Shown here piece after piece: positions 1 to 7,668 of a DNA stretch of 64,000 bases (within the stretch, counting starts at the first letter, position 1; the number at the start of each line of letters is the position of its first letter). Under the pieces are notes generated by a model. It saw nothing but the letters and a program-made list of their open reading frames with translations, made no database searches and was not told where the DNA came from. Source of the stretch: Fischerella sp. PCC 9605. Lineage in GTDB: Bacteria > Cyanobacteriota > Cyanobacteriia > Cyanobacteriales > Nostocaceae. The position numbers were made by a program, and so were the translations under genes. The DNA lies in assembly GCF_000517105.1 (NCBI RefSeq), contig NZ_KI912151.1, positions 62,001-126,000 of the forward strand, in the 5' to 3' direction.

Positions 1-1270
1 GGTAGGGAACTTCGGAAATAACTGTGTAGGTCATGCCTTCCGATAATTCCACAGGCGATCGCAATCCGTCTTCAGCATCGACGGCTAGCATCGGTGTCGG
101 AAAGTAAATCTCCTTGGGAGATGCCATTGCTGGAATTAAATTGGGCAAATCCGACACCACTGTATAAGTTTGCACAATCTCTTTGGTTTGAGCAGCGCTG
201 ACTGGGGGGTCAAGAAAAATTTGATAAGACCAAGGCGATCGCTTGATGCGTTTTACTTGCTCGTTACGTGAAATCTCCCATCCCTTTCCGGTGTAGCGGT
301 CAAATCCCAGCACTCGCCAGAAACCTAAAGCTTGCGATCGCACCCGCATTACTACCTTGGGTGTCATCTCTCCCCGCAGGTTTTGGTTCATCTGGCTGTT
401 AAAACCGTAATAAAAACTATTATCTTGCTTTCCTGGTTTGCCTGCTTGGCTGTCTGTTGTACCGCCGCTGACATCGCCTTGATTTTGAGTATCACCTCGG
501 CGGACATAACCAGGATTGACAATTTGACGCCCTGTAAAATCGCCTTTGATTTCAATGGGAGAACTGACTGGAAACATCCGCAACTGATAGCCAGGAAGGC
601 GGGGTAAAAGGGCAAAAATCGCCAGTCCCAGCCCAACAATCATCAAAAAATTAAAAATTAAAAATTTCCAATTCAAAACAACAGAGGAATTCCCCTGTTT
701 AAATTTTTCATTCTGAATTTTAACCTGCTCCAGGCCGAGTCGGGAACGATAATCTAGGACTAAAGTAGGCAGGGCGATCGCTAAAAATAACAACAGCAGT
801 GGGGCAAACGCTAAAGTTTGACTCAGCGTAGCCGCCACACCCAGCAAAATCAATCCAATCAGGGTTGAATAACCCAAGTCCTTGCGACGGGGTATATCAA
901 AGCAATGCAACACCTGGAGTTGAATTAATAATTCCGCCAAAGCCAGTCGCGTATCATTCAACTCTCCCAGCAATCGCCCTAAGAAAGCACCCAGTGCTAT
1001 TAACATTCCTATGGCGATGCAAAATTTAACTGAGATATTGCGATCGCGGCGACGGTAATAACTCCAAATAGAGCCTACTATTGAAAGCGGTACTGCCCAG
1101 AAACTGAAGCTAGTTTCAGCTGCAATATCCGTCGCCACAATGCCCACAACCACCAACGCTAGCACTAACACCCGCAAGGTAATTGAATCTTCTTCCACTT
1201 CTTTTACAGGCGACTGGAGCAAATCTTGCCGCCAGTCATGACCTAAAGGTAGACGCCAAAGCCAACTCAT
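1..1270 (-). CDS. TgpA-like transglutaminase-domain membrane protein, N-terminal part (cut by window edge)
   Basis: An open frame runs leftward from ATG at 1270 (MSWLWRLPLGHDW...) to the window edge without a stop, so only about the first 423 residues are visible. After a short cytoplasmic start come several hydrophobic segments (roughly residues 33-150 and one near 195-215), the DUF3488/TgpA_N arrangement. A soluble stretch follows with the family-typical phrases LPRLPGYQLRMFPVSSP, FTGRQIVNPGYVRRGD and FWRVLGFDRYTGKGWE. In this family the membrane domain precedes a periplasmic transglutaminase-like (papain fold) core, which would lie beyond base 1 here. Role is inferred as envelope protein modification or peptide cross-linking; the substrate is unknown. 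It is co-directional with hetZ-patU, 260 bp downstream of patU, and probably a separate unit. The family call is good; the function is not established. Confidence 0.8.
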   Translation of the reverse strand, partial: MSWLWRLPLGHDWRQDLLQSPVKEVEEDSITLRVLVLALVVVGIVATDIAAETSFSFWAVPLSIVGSIWSYYRRRDRNISVKFCIAIGMLIALGAFLGRLLGELNDTRLALAELLIQLQVLHCFDIPRRKDLGYSTLIGLILLGVAATLSQTLAFAPLLLLFLAIALPTLVLDYRSRLGLEQVKIQNEKFKQGNSSVVLNWKFLIFNFLMIVGLGLAIFALLPRLPGYQLRMFPVSSPIEIKGDFTGRQIVNPGYVRRGDTQNQGDVSGGTTDSQAGKPGKQDNSFYYGFNSQMNQNLRGEMTPKVVMRVRSQALGFWRVLGFDRYTGKGWEISRNEQVKRIKRSPWSYQIFLDPPVSAAQTKEIVQTYTVVSDLPNLIPAMASPKEIYFPTPMLAVDAEDGLRSPVELSEGMTYTVISEVPY

Positions 1271-1350
1271 CCTGGAAAACTTAAACATTACAAATCAAAA
1301 GCAGCGGATAGGTATACAAGCAAAGCAATTATGTAGACGCCACTGACACA

Positions 1351-1382
1351 ATGCGAGTGAGGTCAACCAACCTCCCTCGCAT
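1351..1382. other. Hairpin in the patU-transglutaminase spacer
   Basis: ATGCGAG (1351-1357) pairs with CTCGCAT (1376-1382), and inside it GAGGT pairs with ACCTC around the loop CAACCA, giving about 12 base pairs with one mismatch. No U-run follows on either strand, so it is not a standard intrinsic terminator. It could mark the 3' end of the hetZ-patU transcript or be a small palindromic repeat. Confidence 0.4.
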
Positions 1383-1530
1383 CACAATTTTCCTCCTCAC
1401 TGCAGCTGTCCGTAGACGCCCTAATAACCGCTTTTTAAAAGATTGGCTCGGTTTCAAAACCAGGATGATATTCATTTCATAACAAGGGCTATTATCAAGA
1501 TTCGAGTGCTAGCGAGAGCTAACTTTTAAG

Positions 1531-2511
1531 TCATTTTGTGGGAATAATCACAAATAACAACGGCTGTTGGTCTATTTGTTTCAACTCAATTGTCAAGGTG
1601 TAAGCCTCGTTCAGCTGTGTGCAGCACAGTTCTACACTCAAGCTTCCTGGACCTGAAGACTCTGCCCTTGCTTGAGAATCACTTCCTTGGAGCTTAATCA
1701 CCCCTTTTGAAGGTAAGTGACCTTGAATTCGCAGTTTCGCCACCTGACCTTGAGATTGGTAAGCTACCTTCAGGTTCAGGACGCCAACACTAGTAAGCCA
1801 TTGTCTTTCTAACAATGGATTTGTAGTCGAAATAGGCAGAGTTAAACTTTCTAGCAGTTGTTTAGCCGCCAGCAATGACAATGCCATTTGTTGCCGTGGT
1901 TGTAAATCTGAATAATCGCTATCCAGATTTGGCATTGCCTCGAGAGCATCTACAGATCTGTAGGGGCTCATTAACACACATCCTGCTAGGTCGTTCAACA
2001 CCTGAGATTCGTTAGGGAAAAAGCTCTCCACAGCCTGAACCAATTTTGGCCCTAAAGGCAAAGAGGATGTTATCAGTGCTTGACATTTGTCAAGCAATTG
2101 CCGGAAAATTTTCTCCGGTAGGAGCATCGGCAAGTTCAGCTTAGACTGCTGTGCCGCCCACCCCCAGGTAGGAACTAGCCCCATTGCAGGCTCGTCTGCG
2201 CACTCGGGATAATCCACTAATTGTGTTTCCCAAGGGAATAATGGTGGGTGGTCTTCAATTTGTACTTGTAACCGACGCTTAAGGACGGCTTGGAAACGTT
2301 CTTGCACAGTAGGAATTTCTCCCAATAGAAAGGTTTGGGGCTTGAATCCCGACTCCCGATCGCTACCTGTGAACGCAGTCAGATCTGGGAGAAAGTTCTC
2401 TGCCCCGTTATTGTCCTCACATTCGAGTTGCATAGACTCTCCAGGATTGGCTGGTTCTGCCAACAACCGAGAGAGTAACTGGTTTTGTAAGGATCCTGAG
2501 TCACTATTCAT
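1531..2511 (-). CDS. patU: Heterocyst pattern-formation protein PatU
   Basis: Protein of 326 residues from ATG at 2511 (MNSDSGSLQNQLL...). An upstream in-frame GTG at 2523 is less likely because the ATG lies inside the hetZ stop region (8-nt overlap), typical of translational coupling. The N-terminal ~150 residues are hydrophilic and variable, with FPWETQLVDYPE and VPTWGWAAQQSKLNLP segments. The C-terminal half is a compact mixed domain containing LQPRQQMALSLLAAKQLLESL and ending LLFVIIPTK. I recognise it mainly by position directly behind hetZ. In Anabaena PCC 7120 the equivalent gene is split into patU5 and patU3, whereas this copy is one uninterrupted frame, as in Nostoc punctiforme. PatU influences heterocyst spacing; its biochemistry is unknown. 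Expected to be co-transcribed with hetZ. Confidence 0.68.
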   Translation of the reverse strand: MNSDSGSLQNQLLSRLLAEPANPGESMQLECEDNNGAENFLPDLTAFTGSDRESGFKPQTFLLGEIPTVQERFQAVLKRRLQVQIEDHPPLFPWETQLVDYPECADEPAMGLVPTWGWAAQQSKLNLPMLLPEKIFRQLLDKCQALITSSLPLGPKLVQAVESFFPNESQVLNDLAGCVLMSPYRSVDALEAMPNLDSDYSDLQPRQQMALSLLAAKQLLESLTLPISTTNPLLERQWLTSVGVLNLKVAYQSQGQVAKLRIQGHLPSKGVIKLQGSDSQARAESSGPGSLSVELCCTQLNEAYTLTIELKQIDQQPLLFVIIPTK

Positions 2512-3694
2512 GAGTGGCAGCACTTGATCCGGACACTAGAGAGTTACGAATCTCCCAAGCTTGTTCAAGAATTTTAAACCAGCGTTTTTGAAGTTGTGCC
2601 ATAGACAGACCTAAAGTTTTAGCGATTTTTTCATCGGTTTGCCCCTGTTGCTTTAGTTCTAATAAAGACCGCTGCTTTTCGTCAAGCTGTTCGGTGTATG
2701 ACTGCCATTGCTGGGGAGTTAAGCCCAGGTTGGTTTGCAAATCTGCTTCCAACCATTCGTGAACTAGTTCCCAACGATGCAACAAAGCGAACCGAATTAA
2801 ATGATACTTGAAGCGCTGCTGTAAGTAATCCCTCTGGCGAGGGGTTAAGCCCAAAATTGATTCGATTTCCTGAGCCGATAAATCTTGGAGGCGCAGAGCA
2901 AAGTAATCAGCGCAATCTGTCTGTTGCCGTTCTTCTAAATAATTCATTAATTCCGCAATTACAACCGAACGCAGCGTGTCTTCTTGGGGTTCTGGTTCTG
3001 CTTGTGTCGCCATCGCACTTCGCAATTGCTGCACTGCTGGATCTTCCCAAGAACCATCAGCTTCGTTACCACTACCTTCTGCGGCCTGTTCTATGTCCAC
3101 ACAAGTTTCCGGGGGCTGCTGTTGCGAAAAGGTTTGTGCTCGAAGAATAATTAACTGCTGCTGACGCCCTGGTAGAGGAATCCGCCGTTTGCCATAGCGC
3201 TCGGTAAATGCCATGTACTCTGCTAATTCCAGCAGCGTTTTCGGACGATAAGATGGTTCTAGTTGGTTTTCTCGCCGGAAAGCGTTTAAAGCTTCTAGAT
3301 AAAAACTTTGTAGGAAATCTTCAATGACAGTCAATCGCCCTTGATAGCTCAATTGTCTTTGCGGTGGATTAATGTAGCGATAAATAATTGCGCTCAAGGT
3401 ACTATGTAATTCGACCCTACCTCGATTTGAACCTAATTGGTAGTACCTCAAACACTGTTGCTGGCGATGCTTCGCTAGGGTCATTGCCGAATTTTCTATA
3501 GAACCGGAAGCTTGAATACGTTTACTCTCATTGCAAATCCGGTAAACCTCGGCAGAAATTCGCATTGCGACGTCGCGGCAATTCTGGTCGGATGCCTTGG
3601 TTGACTGCTGAAGTTCCTGGAAAAGGAATGGAAATATCGCCTCCACGCCGATAGAACACTCTCCCCGAATAATTGTGGTTGCGGCTGATTTCAT
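2504..3694 (-). CDS. hetZ: Heterocyst differentiation regulator HetZ
   Basis: 396 residues, close to the family's ~400. Family-typical stretches visible include TKASDQNCRDVAMRI, GRVELHSTLSAIIYRYI, LLELAEYMAFTERYGKRR and LIILRAQTFSQQQPPE, followed by VDIEQAAEGSG and a Gln/Glu-rich linker. The C-terminal third (about residues 265-385) has two helix-turn-helix-like segments (LSAQEIESILGLTPRQRDYLQQRF; GQTDEKIAKTLGLSMAQLQKRW), resembling sigma-factor region 4 logic. HetZ is needed early in heterocyst differentiation and is a known target of HetR. Gene order around it (sds, murI, two amidases upstream, patU downstream) matches the Anabaena hetZ region as I remember it. A hetZ-like paralogue cannot be fully excluded, but sequence plus synteny make hetZ the best call. 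Regulation: see the palindrome at 3785-3799. Confidence 0.8.
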   Translation of the reverse strand: MKSAATTIIRGECSIGVEAIFPFLFQELQQSTKASDQNCRDVAMRISAEVYRICNESKRIQASGSIENSAMTLAKHRQQQCLRYYQLGSNRGRVELHSTLSAIIYRYINPPQRQLSYQGRLTVIEDFLQSFYLEALNAFRRENQLEPSYRPKTLLELAEYMAFTERYGKRRIPLPGRQQQLIILRAQTFSQQQPPETCVDIEQAAEGSGNEADGSWEDPAVQQLRSAMATQAEPEPQEDTLRSVVIAELMNYLEERQQTDCADYFALRLQDLSAQEIESILGLTPRQRDYLQQRFKYHLIRFALLHRWELVHEWLEADLQTNLGLTPQQWQSYTEQLDEKQRSLLELKQQGQTDEKIAKTLGLSMAQLQKRWFKILEQAWEIRNSLVSGSSAATHE

Positions 3695-3784
3695 AAGTCT
3701 CGTGTTTTAACTGACCCTAACATACATATTTACAACCTGTATGACTGCGGGTATTGGGTTAGGAGTTTTGCGTATAAGCTAAAC

Positions 3785-3799
3785 GCAGGACAGTCCTGC
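3785..3799. promoter_or_regulatory. 15-bp perfect palindrome upstream of hetZ
   Basis: GCAGGACAGTCCTGC is a perfect inverted repeat (7-bp arms, one central base) 91-105 bp upstream of the hetZ start, in the space shared with the divergent gene at 3901. The size and form resemble a dimeric operator. It does not match the GGGG-TCTAA-CCCC-like core I remember for HetR sites, so the binding protein is unknown. Confidence 0.35.
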
Positions 3800-3900
3800 C
3801 CTGAGGATTTGGCTGAATTTATTATTCCCAATTCTTGTTTGATTGTTCGCACAACCATTTGCAGTTATAGCCAATACCAAGAAGCAGATTACAGGTGATT

Positions 3901-4374
3901 ATGGATTTAGAAGCACAAATTCAATTGCTGATTGACAATGCACCCAAAGATGGTATTACACCAAAATTAGTTGCAGCAATTGCCCCTGCCCTCAGTGCGA
4001 TCGCTCAAAAGTTAGGTCATCCCCAGTACTATATTCTCCAAAACTTGGATGAGAACTGGATTTTAACTACATTGAGCAATCGTGGAAATCCACCAGTAGA
4101 AAAGCAGGTAATTTATGCTTTTCCTACCATACAGGATATTTCCACCTCTTATAGTGCTGGGTTTGACCCTCAAGTAATAGCTGCCCCCATGCCTGTCACC
4201 CATATTTTGTTTCAGTTACTGGCATTAGAACCCGTAGATAGTATAGTGTTTTTTGACACTGATGGCACTAACACGCAAGAAATTGAAATCAAGCGAAGTG
4301 ACTTGCAAAGTTTAGTTCAACAGGTTTTGCAACAAAATCGACCCAAAGGTCAAGTGCCCCCTGATATTGCCTGA
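3901..4374 (+). CDS. Conserved cyanobacterial protein of unknown function
   Basis: 157 residues from ATG 3901, preceded by AGGTG about 6 nt upstream. An in-frame GTG at 3895 would overlap that ribosome-binding sequence and is less likely. The protein is soluble, with no signal peptide or membrane segment. It starts with an amphipathic helix (MDLEAQIQLLIDNAP) and contains HPQYYILQNLDENWILTTL, EKQVIYAFPTIQDIS and PVDSIVFFDTDGTNTQEIEIKRSDL. The alternating strands and helices suggest a small alpha/beta fold. I do not recognise the family. It is divergent from hetZ and convergent with sds, separated from sds by an STRR inverted pair that probably acts as terminator. No function is proposed. Confidence 0.75.
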   Translation: MDLEAQIQLLIDNAPKDGITPKLVAAIAPALSAIAQKLGHPQYYILQNLDENWILTTLSNRGNPPVEKQVIYAFPTIQDISTSYSAGFDPQVIAAPMPVTHILFQLLALEPVDSIVFFDTDGTNTQEIEIKRSDLQSLVQQVLQQNRPKGQVPPDIA

Positions 4375-4379
4375 GAGGC

Positions 4380-4490
4380 GCTGAGGTTAGGGACTAGAAG
4401 CGCTTAGGCTAGGGGCTAGTGTAAAAATATCCACTAATCCCTAATCTTAAAATTTCTAATCCCCAGTCCCTAGCCCCCAGTCCTTAGTAT
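4380..4490. repeat. STRR inverted pair between convergent genes
   Basis: Heptamer-like units (GGGACTA, AGGGGCTAGTG) on the left are answered by their complements (CACTAATCCCTAATC, CCCCAGTCCCTAGCCCCCAGTCC) on the right, so a transcript from either side could fold. It fills the whole spacer between the 3901 gene and sds. Probable bidirectional terminator and typical Nostocales STRR sequence. Confidence 0.6.
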
Positions 4491-5462
4491 CTAATAAAGT
4501 CGGCTCAAAGTATAATCAGCAATCTTAATTAATGCTTGGCGTGATTCTGATGGCGGGAGAACAGCAAGCTGCTCAACTGCCAACTTAGCATGTTGAGCAG
4601 CTAAATCTCGCGCTCTTTGGATACCTTGGCTATCATTAATCAGCGCTATTGCTTGCTCTAAATCACCTTCTTGGGCAAACTTTCGTTCAATCATTACTTC
4701 CAAGTATGGTTTTTCTTCTAAGGCAAATAACACTGGTGCTGTCAAATTACCACTTTTGAGATCTGAGCCTGCGGGCTTACCCAAAGTATCTGTCGAACTG
4801 GTGAAGTCTAAAATATCATCGACAATCTGAAACGCTAAACCTAGATTGCGACCATAATTATAAAAATGTTCGGCAGTTTCTTTAGAAACTTCACTGATTA
4901 CCCCTGCGGCTTTGGAACTGTTGGCAATGATTGAAGCACTTTTGTAATAACTCTTTTTTAAGTAAGTTTCTATCGAAATACTTGTATCAAAGTGATTTAT
5001 TGCCTGCTGTGTCTCCCCAACAGCGTAATCCATAATCACCTCTGACAGCAGTTTCACGACCTCCAAATTGTCCAGATTGGCTAGATACCAGGAAGCTTGA
5101 GCAAAGAAAAAATCACCTGCTAATACAGCAACTTTGTTACCAAACAAACTGTGAACTGTAGGTACCCCACGTCGCATCTCTGATTCGTCTATCACATCGT
5201 CGTGTACCAAGCTTGCTGTGTGAATCAATTCTGTGATTTCCGCTAGGCGGCGGTGACGTGGTGTAATGTCTTTATCGAGCATTGTTGCCCGCGATATCAG
5301 TAAAACAATTGCTGGTCTGATACGTTTACCCCCAGCTCCGAATAGATGTTCGGCTGCTGCATACAAGATGGGATGGTGATTCCCAACTAGCTGTTTGAGG
5401 TTCTCTGCTAGTATTTGCAGGTCTGCTTCCACAGGGGAAAATAGAGAGGTAGCTGGGGTCAT
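4491..5462 (-). CDS. sds: Solanesyl diphosphate synthase (trans-polyprenyl synthetase)
   Basis: 323 residues, the normal length for a long-chain trans-prenyl diphosphate synthase. The GKRIRP motif is at 45-50. The first Asp-rich motif is DDVID at 88-92 followed by MRRG, and the second is DDILD at 215-219 with FQIV before it and GKPAGSDL after it. It adds isopentenyl diphosphate to an allylic starter to make the C45/C40 side chain used for plastoquinone and related quinones, in the cytoplasm or at the membrane surface. The residues upstream of the first motif (TELIHTASLVH) are small, as expected for long products. Synteny with murI supports the name. ATG at 5462 is the only good start; residues after it align with the family. 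Chain length (C45 versus C40) cannot be read from sequence alone. Confidence 0.92.
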   Translation of the reverse strand: MTPATSLFSPVEADLQILAENLKQLVGNHHPILYAAAEHLFGAGGKRIRPAIVLLISRATMLDKDITPRHRRLAEITELIHTASLVHDDVIDESEMRRGVPTVHSLFGNKVAVLAGDFFFAQASWYLANLDNLEVVKLLSEVIMDYAVGETQQAINHFDTSISIETYLKKSYYKSASIIANSSKAAGVISEVSKETAEHFYNYGRNLGLAFQIVDDILDFTSSTDTLGKPAGSDLKSGNLTAPVLFALEEKPYLEVMIERKFAQEGDLEQAIALINDSQGIQRARDLAAQHAKLAVEQLAVLPPSESRQALIKIADYTLSRLY

Positions 5463-6395
5463 GGATTGGCGGACTCTGGCTTAGGTTACGAAAGTTTACA
5501 TATCCTATACTCATTTTAAGATAACCCAGAATCAGCGCAAAGTTTTCGTTAGAAAGTTCCTTATTTTCAAGGCTTAAAAATAAAAGATACTAGTCTGTTT
5601 TTAAGCAGTACTAAATTTATACGATATAATTTATACATATATACTTCGGCAAACGTTAAATTTATCTGGCAAAAAACCAGTTTTTAATAAAAAATTAATT
5701 TTTTTACTATAATCTACTATGTAAACCTGACAACAGGTATAAATTAATTTCTTACTTATTACCAATAACTTATTACACATTAGTTATTTCTCAGATAAAG
5801 AAAAATTGCCTAATTCGCTTAACTGTATTAATTTAGAAATTTTGCAATTTAGCAGAAAAGTAGCCTGAAAAATCAGGGTTGTTGTGTTACGCTAAAATAT
5901 AAGGATTTTAAATTTTTCCGATCTTCACTTCTAGATAAGGTAAATACAGTTAAGTATTTATACTTAATTAGTAGTGAATCTAAAATTAGTTGTCGCAGAT
6001 GAAACTATGAAAGTTATTTCATAGGTTACAGATGCGTTATACGCACTTCTTGGTTAGGAGTTACATGTTTCCCTTGAGGAAGCAAAGTGGTCACATATCT
6101 TCAGCGCTATTTGCGCGTCAGTGTTGCTCCTGCCAAACAGAGGTACGTGTCAAGTAAGGCAGACTGGGTAGACTGCTGAAGCAGTAGTTAAATCTCCTGT
6201 TGGTTATTTAACTGCTGTGATAGGTGTGGTCTGCAAAAAATCATATCAAAACATAGTGTATTGAGCGGAGAGAACGAGAGTTCTACCGTTAGTTTGGCAT
6301 GTAATGTAGAAGCCGCCAAGTGAGTACTTGCCTGGCTGAATACCTGCTAATTGTATTGAATTTATATTTCCTTGATAAAGGCACTGGTAGCAAAA
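5463..6395. other. Long AT-rich intergenic region upstream of sds
   Basis: About 930 bp without a convincing long gene. The part next to sds (5520-6000) is AT-rich and holds no repeat I can see; it should contain the sds promoter reading left. The right part (6060-6300) is less AT-rich and contains the structured candidate at 6159-6234, reading toward the small membrane gene at 6396. Confidence 0.5.
6159..6234 (+). other. Possible structured RNA or leader
   Basis: GCAGAC (6159-6164) can pair with GTCTGC (6229-6234). Inside, CAGTAGTTAAAT (from 6182) pairs with ATTTAACTGCTG (to about 6216) over 12 positions with one G-U pair, and a competing small hairpin CTGCT-GA-AGCAG is also possible. It lies 160-240 nt upstream of the small membrane ORF. 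No known RNA family is recognised and there is no U-run after it. Confidence 0.3.
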
Positions 6396-6593
6396 ATGAT
6401 TTACGGGAAGATGCCTATGATGATTTTTATTTTAGCTTCTGGATATTTGTTCACAATTTATCTACTATTAGCACTGGCAAAGCGAACAGGAAACAAAACT
6501 ACTTCTACTAGTGTTTCTTCAGCTGTTGCAGGAAAGCACCCACAGGATATATCGGTTACACCGAATGTAACTGAAGCCAGTAGTTTACGCTAG
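6396..6593 (+). CDS. Small single-span membrane protein, hypothetical
   Basis: 65 residues if started at ATG 6396 (MIYGKMPMMIFILASGYLF...). Alternative starts are ATG 6411 (60 residues) and TTG 6372 (73 residues). Residues about 7-25 form one strong transmembrane helix (PMMIFILASGYLFTIYLLLAL), followed by KR and a Ser/Thr-rich tail, which suggests the N-terminus out, C-terminus in. The ribosome-binding site is weak, so the start is uncertain. It ends just before a 17-bp perfect stem (6608-6657), which supports a transcribed unit. No family is recognised; it may be one of the many short membrane proteins of Nostocales. Confidence 0.45.
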   Translation: MIYGKMPMMIFILASGYLFTIYLLLALAKRTGNKTTSTSVSSAVAGKHPQDISVTPNVTEASSLR

Positions 6594-6607
6594 TGGAGAG
6601 TCAATAG

Positions 6608-6657
6608 TCAAGAGTCCATAGTCATTAGTTTATAAACTATTGACTATGGACTCTTGA
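6608..6657. terminator. Bidirectional hairpin between the small gene and murI
   Basis: A perfect 17-bp inverted repeat (TCAAGAGTCCATAGTCA at 6608-6624 and its complement at 6641-6657); the loop is itself palindromic (TAGTTTATAAACTA), so the stem can extend to about 24 bp. It sits between convergent genes. There is no long T-run, but position and strength suggest 3'-end formation. Confidence 0.6.
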
Positions 6658-6664
6658 TCGTTAA

Positions 6665-7522
6665 CTAATTACTAGAAACAACAGTGTTGGGGAAGCATAC
6701 TACCTCAACCATTGGGGTACAACCCAGCCATTGTGCTGAGGATTGACCAAACTGTTGTGGGCAACCACTCACAACAAAGCGGGTTGGCAAAGCAGGGTAG
6801 GTATTTTTTAAGCCTAGTAGATCTAACTCTTTTGCACAAGCAGCCGCTACATGAACTGCTGGATCTACCAGCTTTAGAGAAGCGGGGATAAGCGATCGCA
6901 ACACAGGAGCTAGGTGGGGATAATGAGTACAGCCATAGACTAAAGTGTCTATTTCTTGTTGTAGTAAAGGCTCTAAATAAGAACGCGCCACCTCTGTAGT
7001 GTAGGGGTCGTGAATGCGATTTTGCTCAATTAGCGGTACAAATTCCGGACAGCCTACCTGCCAAACTTGAGCTTCTGGATCTGCTTCGATAATAGCATGT
7101 CTATAAGCATTGCTCTTAGCAGTTGCTGGGGTAGCAATGACACCTATGCGCTTTCCATGCTGCACTGCTGCCATTGCTCCTGGTAAAATCAGTCCGAGAA
7201 TTGGCATCTCAAATTCCTCGCGTACTATTTCTAATGCGAGGGCAGAACTAGTATTGCAAGCCATAATTACCATTTTCACCTGCTGCTGTTGCATCCAGGT
7301 GAGGATTTCTCGAACAAACTGGAGAATTTCTGCTTGTGAGCGAATGCCATAGGGAAGCCGAGCTGTATCCCCAAAGTAGATAATTGATTCATTAGGCAGT
7401 TGCCGATAGAGTTGTCGCAGTACCGTCAACCCACCCACACCACTATCAAAAATGCCAATTGGCGCACGTTGAGGTTCTTGAGAAAAATCGCAAAGATTGC
7501 CTTCAAATATAGACACAGACAA
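6665..7522 (-). CDS. murI: Glutamate racemase
   Basis: 285 residues. MurI interconverts L- and D-glutamate, supplying D-Glu for UDP-MurNAc-pentapeptide in the cytoplasm. The signature IGIFDSGVGGLTVLRQL is at 22-38, with the Asp-Ser pair at 26-27. The first catalytic cysteine is in MACNTSSA (C89), the second in VYGCTHYPHL (C198). YFGDTARLPYG at 49-59 is also family-typical. The usual N-terminus begins about 20 residues before the first motif; here it is MSVSIFEGNLCDFSQEPQRAP, slightly long but plausible. Directly downstream of the two cell-wall amidases in the same direction, so precursor synthesis and septal remodelling genes are adjacent. Spacing to the amidase (146 bp, repeat-filled) leaves co-transcription open. 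Confidence 0.95.
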   Translation of the reverse strand: MSVSIFEGNLCDFSQEPQRAPIGIFDSGVGGLTVLRQLYRQLPNESIIYFGDTARLPYGIRSQAEILQFVREILTWMQQQQVKMVIMACNTSSALALEIVREEFEMPILGLILPGAMAAVQHGKRIGVIATPATAKSNAYRHAIIEADPEAQVWQVGCPEFVPLIEQNRIHDPYTTEVARSYLEPLLQQEIDTLVYGCTHYPHLAPVLRSLIPASLKLVDPAVHVAAACAKELDLLGLKNTYPALPTRFVVSGCPQQFGQSSAQWLGCTPMVEVVCFPNTVVSSN

Positions 7523-7554
7523 ATTTTGAATTTAGAGTTTTGATTTAAGATACA

Positions 7555-7645
7555 GGATTTAGTAGGTCTTGTTATTAGTTGGTTGTTGGTTGTTGGTTGT
7601 TCCAAACAACAAATAACAAACAACAAACAACTATTAACTACTAAC
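7555..7645. repeat. STRR-type repeats (GTTGGTT / AACAAAC) between amidase and murI
   Basis: GTTGGTTGTTGGTTGTTGG on the left faces AACAAATAACAAACAACAAACAACT on the right, a self-complementary pair of 7-mer arrays. It fills the gap between the upstream amidase gene and murI and could attenuate or terminate transcription between them. Confidence 0.55.
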
Positions 7646-7668
7646 ATTTAGCAATTTTTACTACACTT

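Noticed and set aside
3695-3894. HetR recognition site in the hetZ upstream region
   Set aside because: No GGGG-TCTAA-CCCC-like inverted repeat found; only the different palindrome at 3785-3799.
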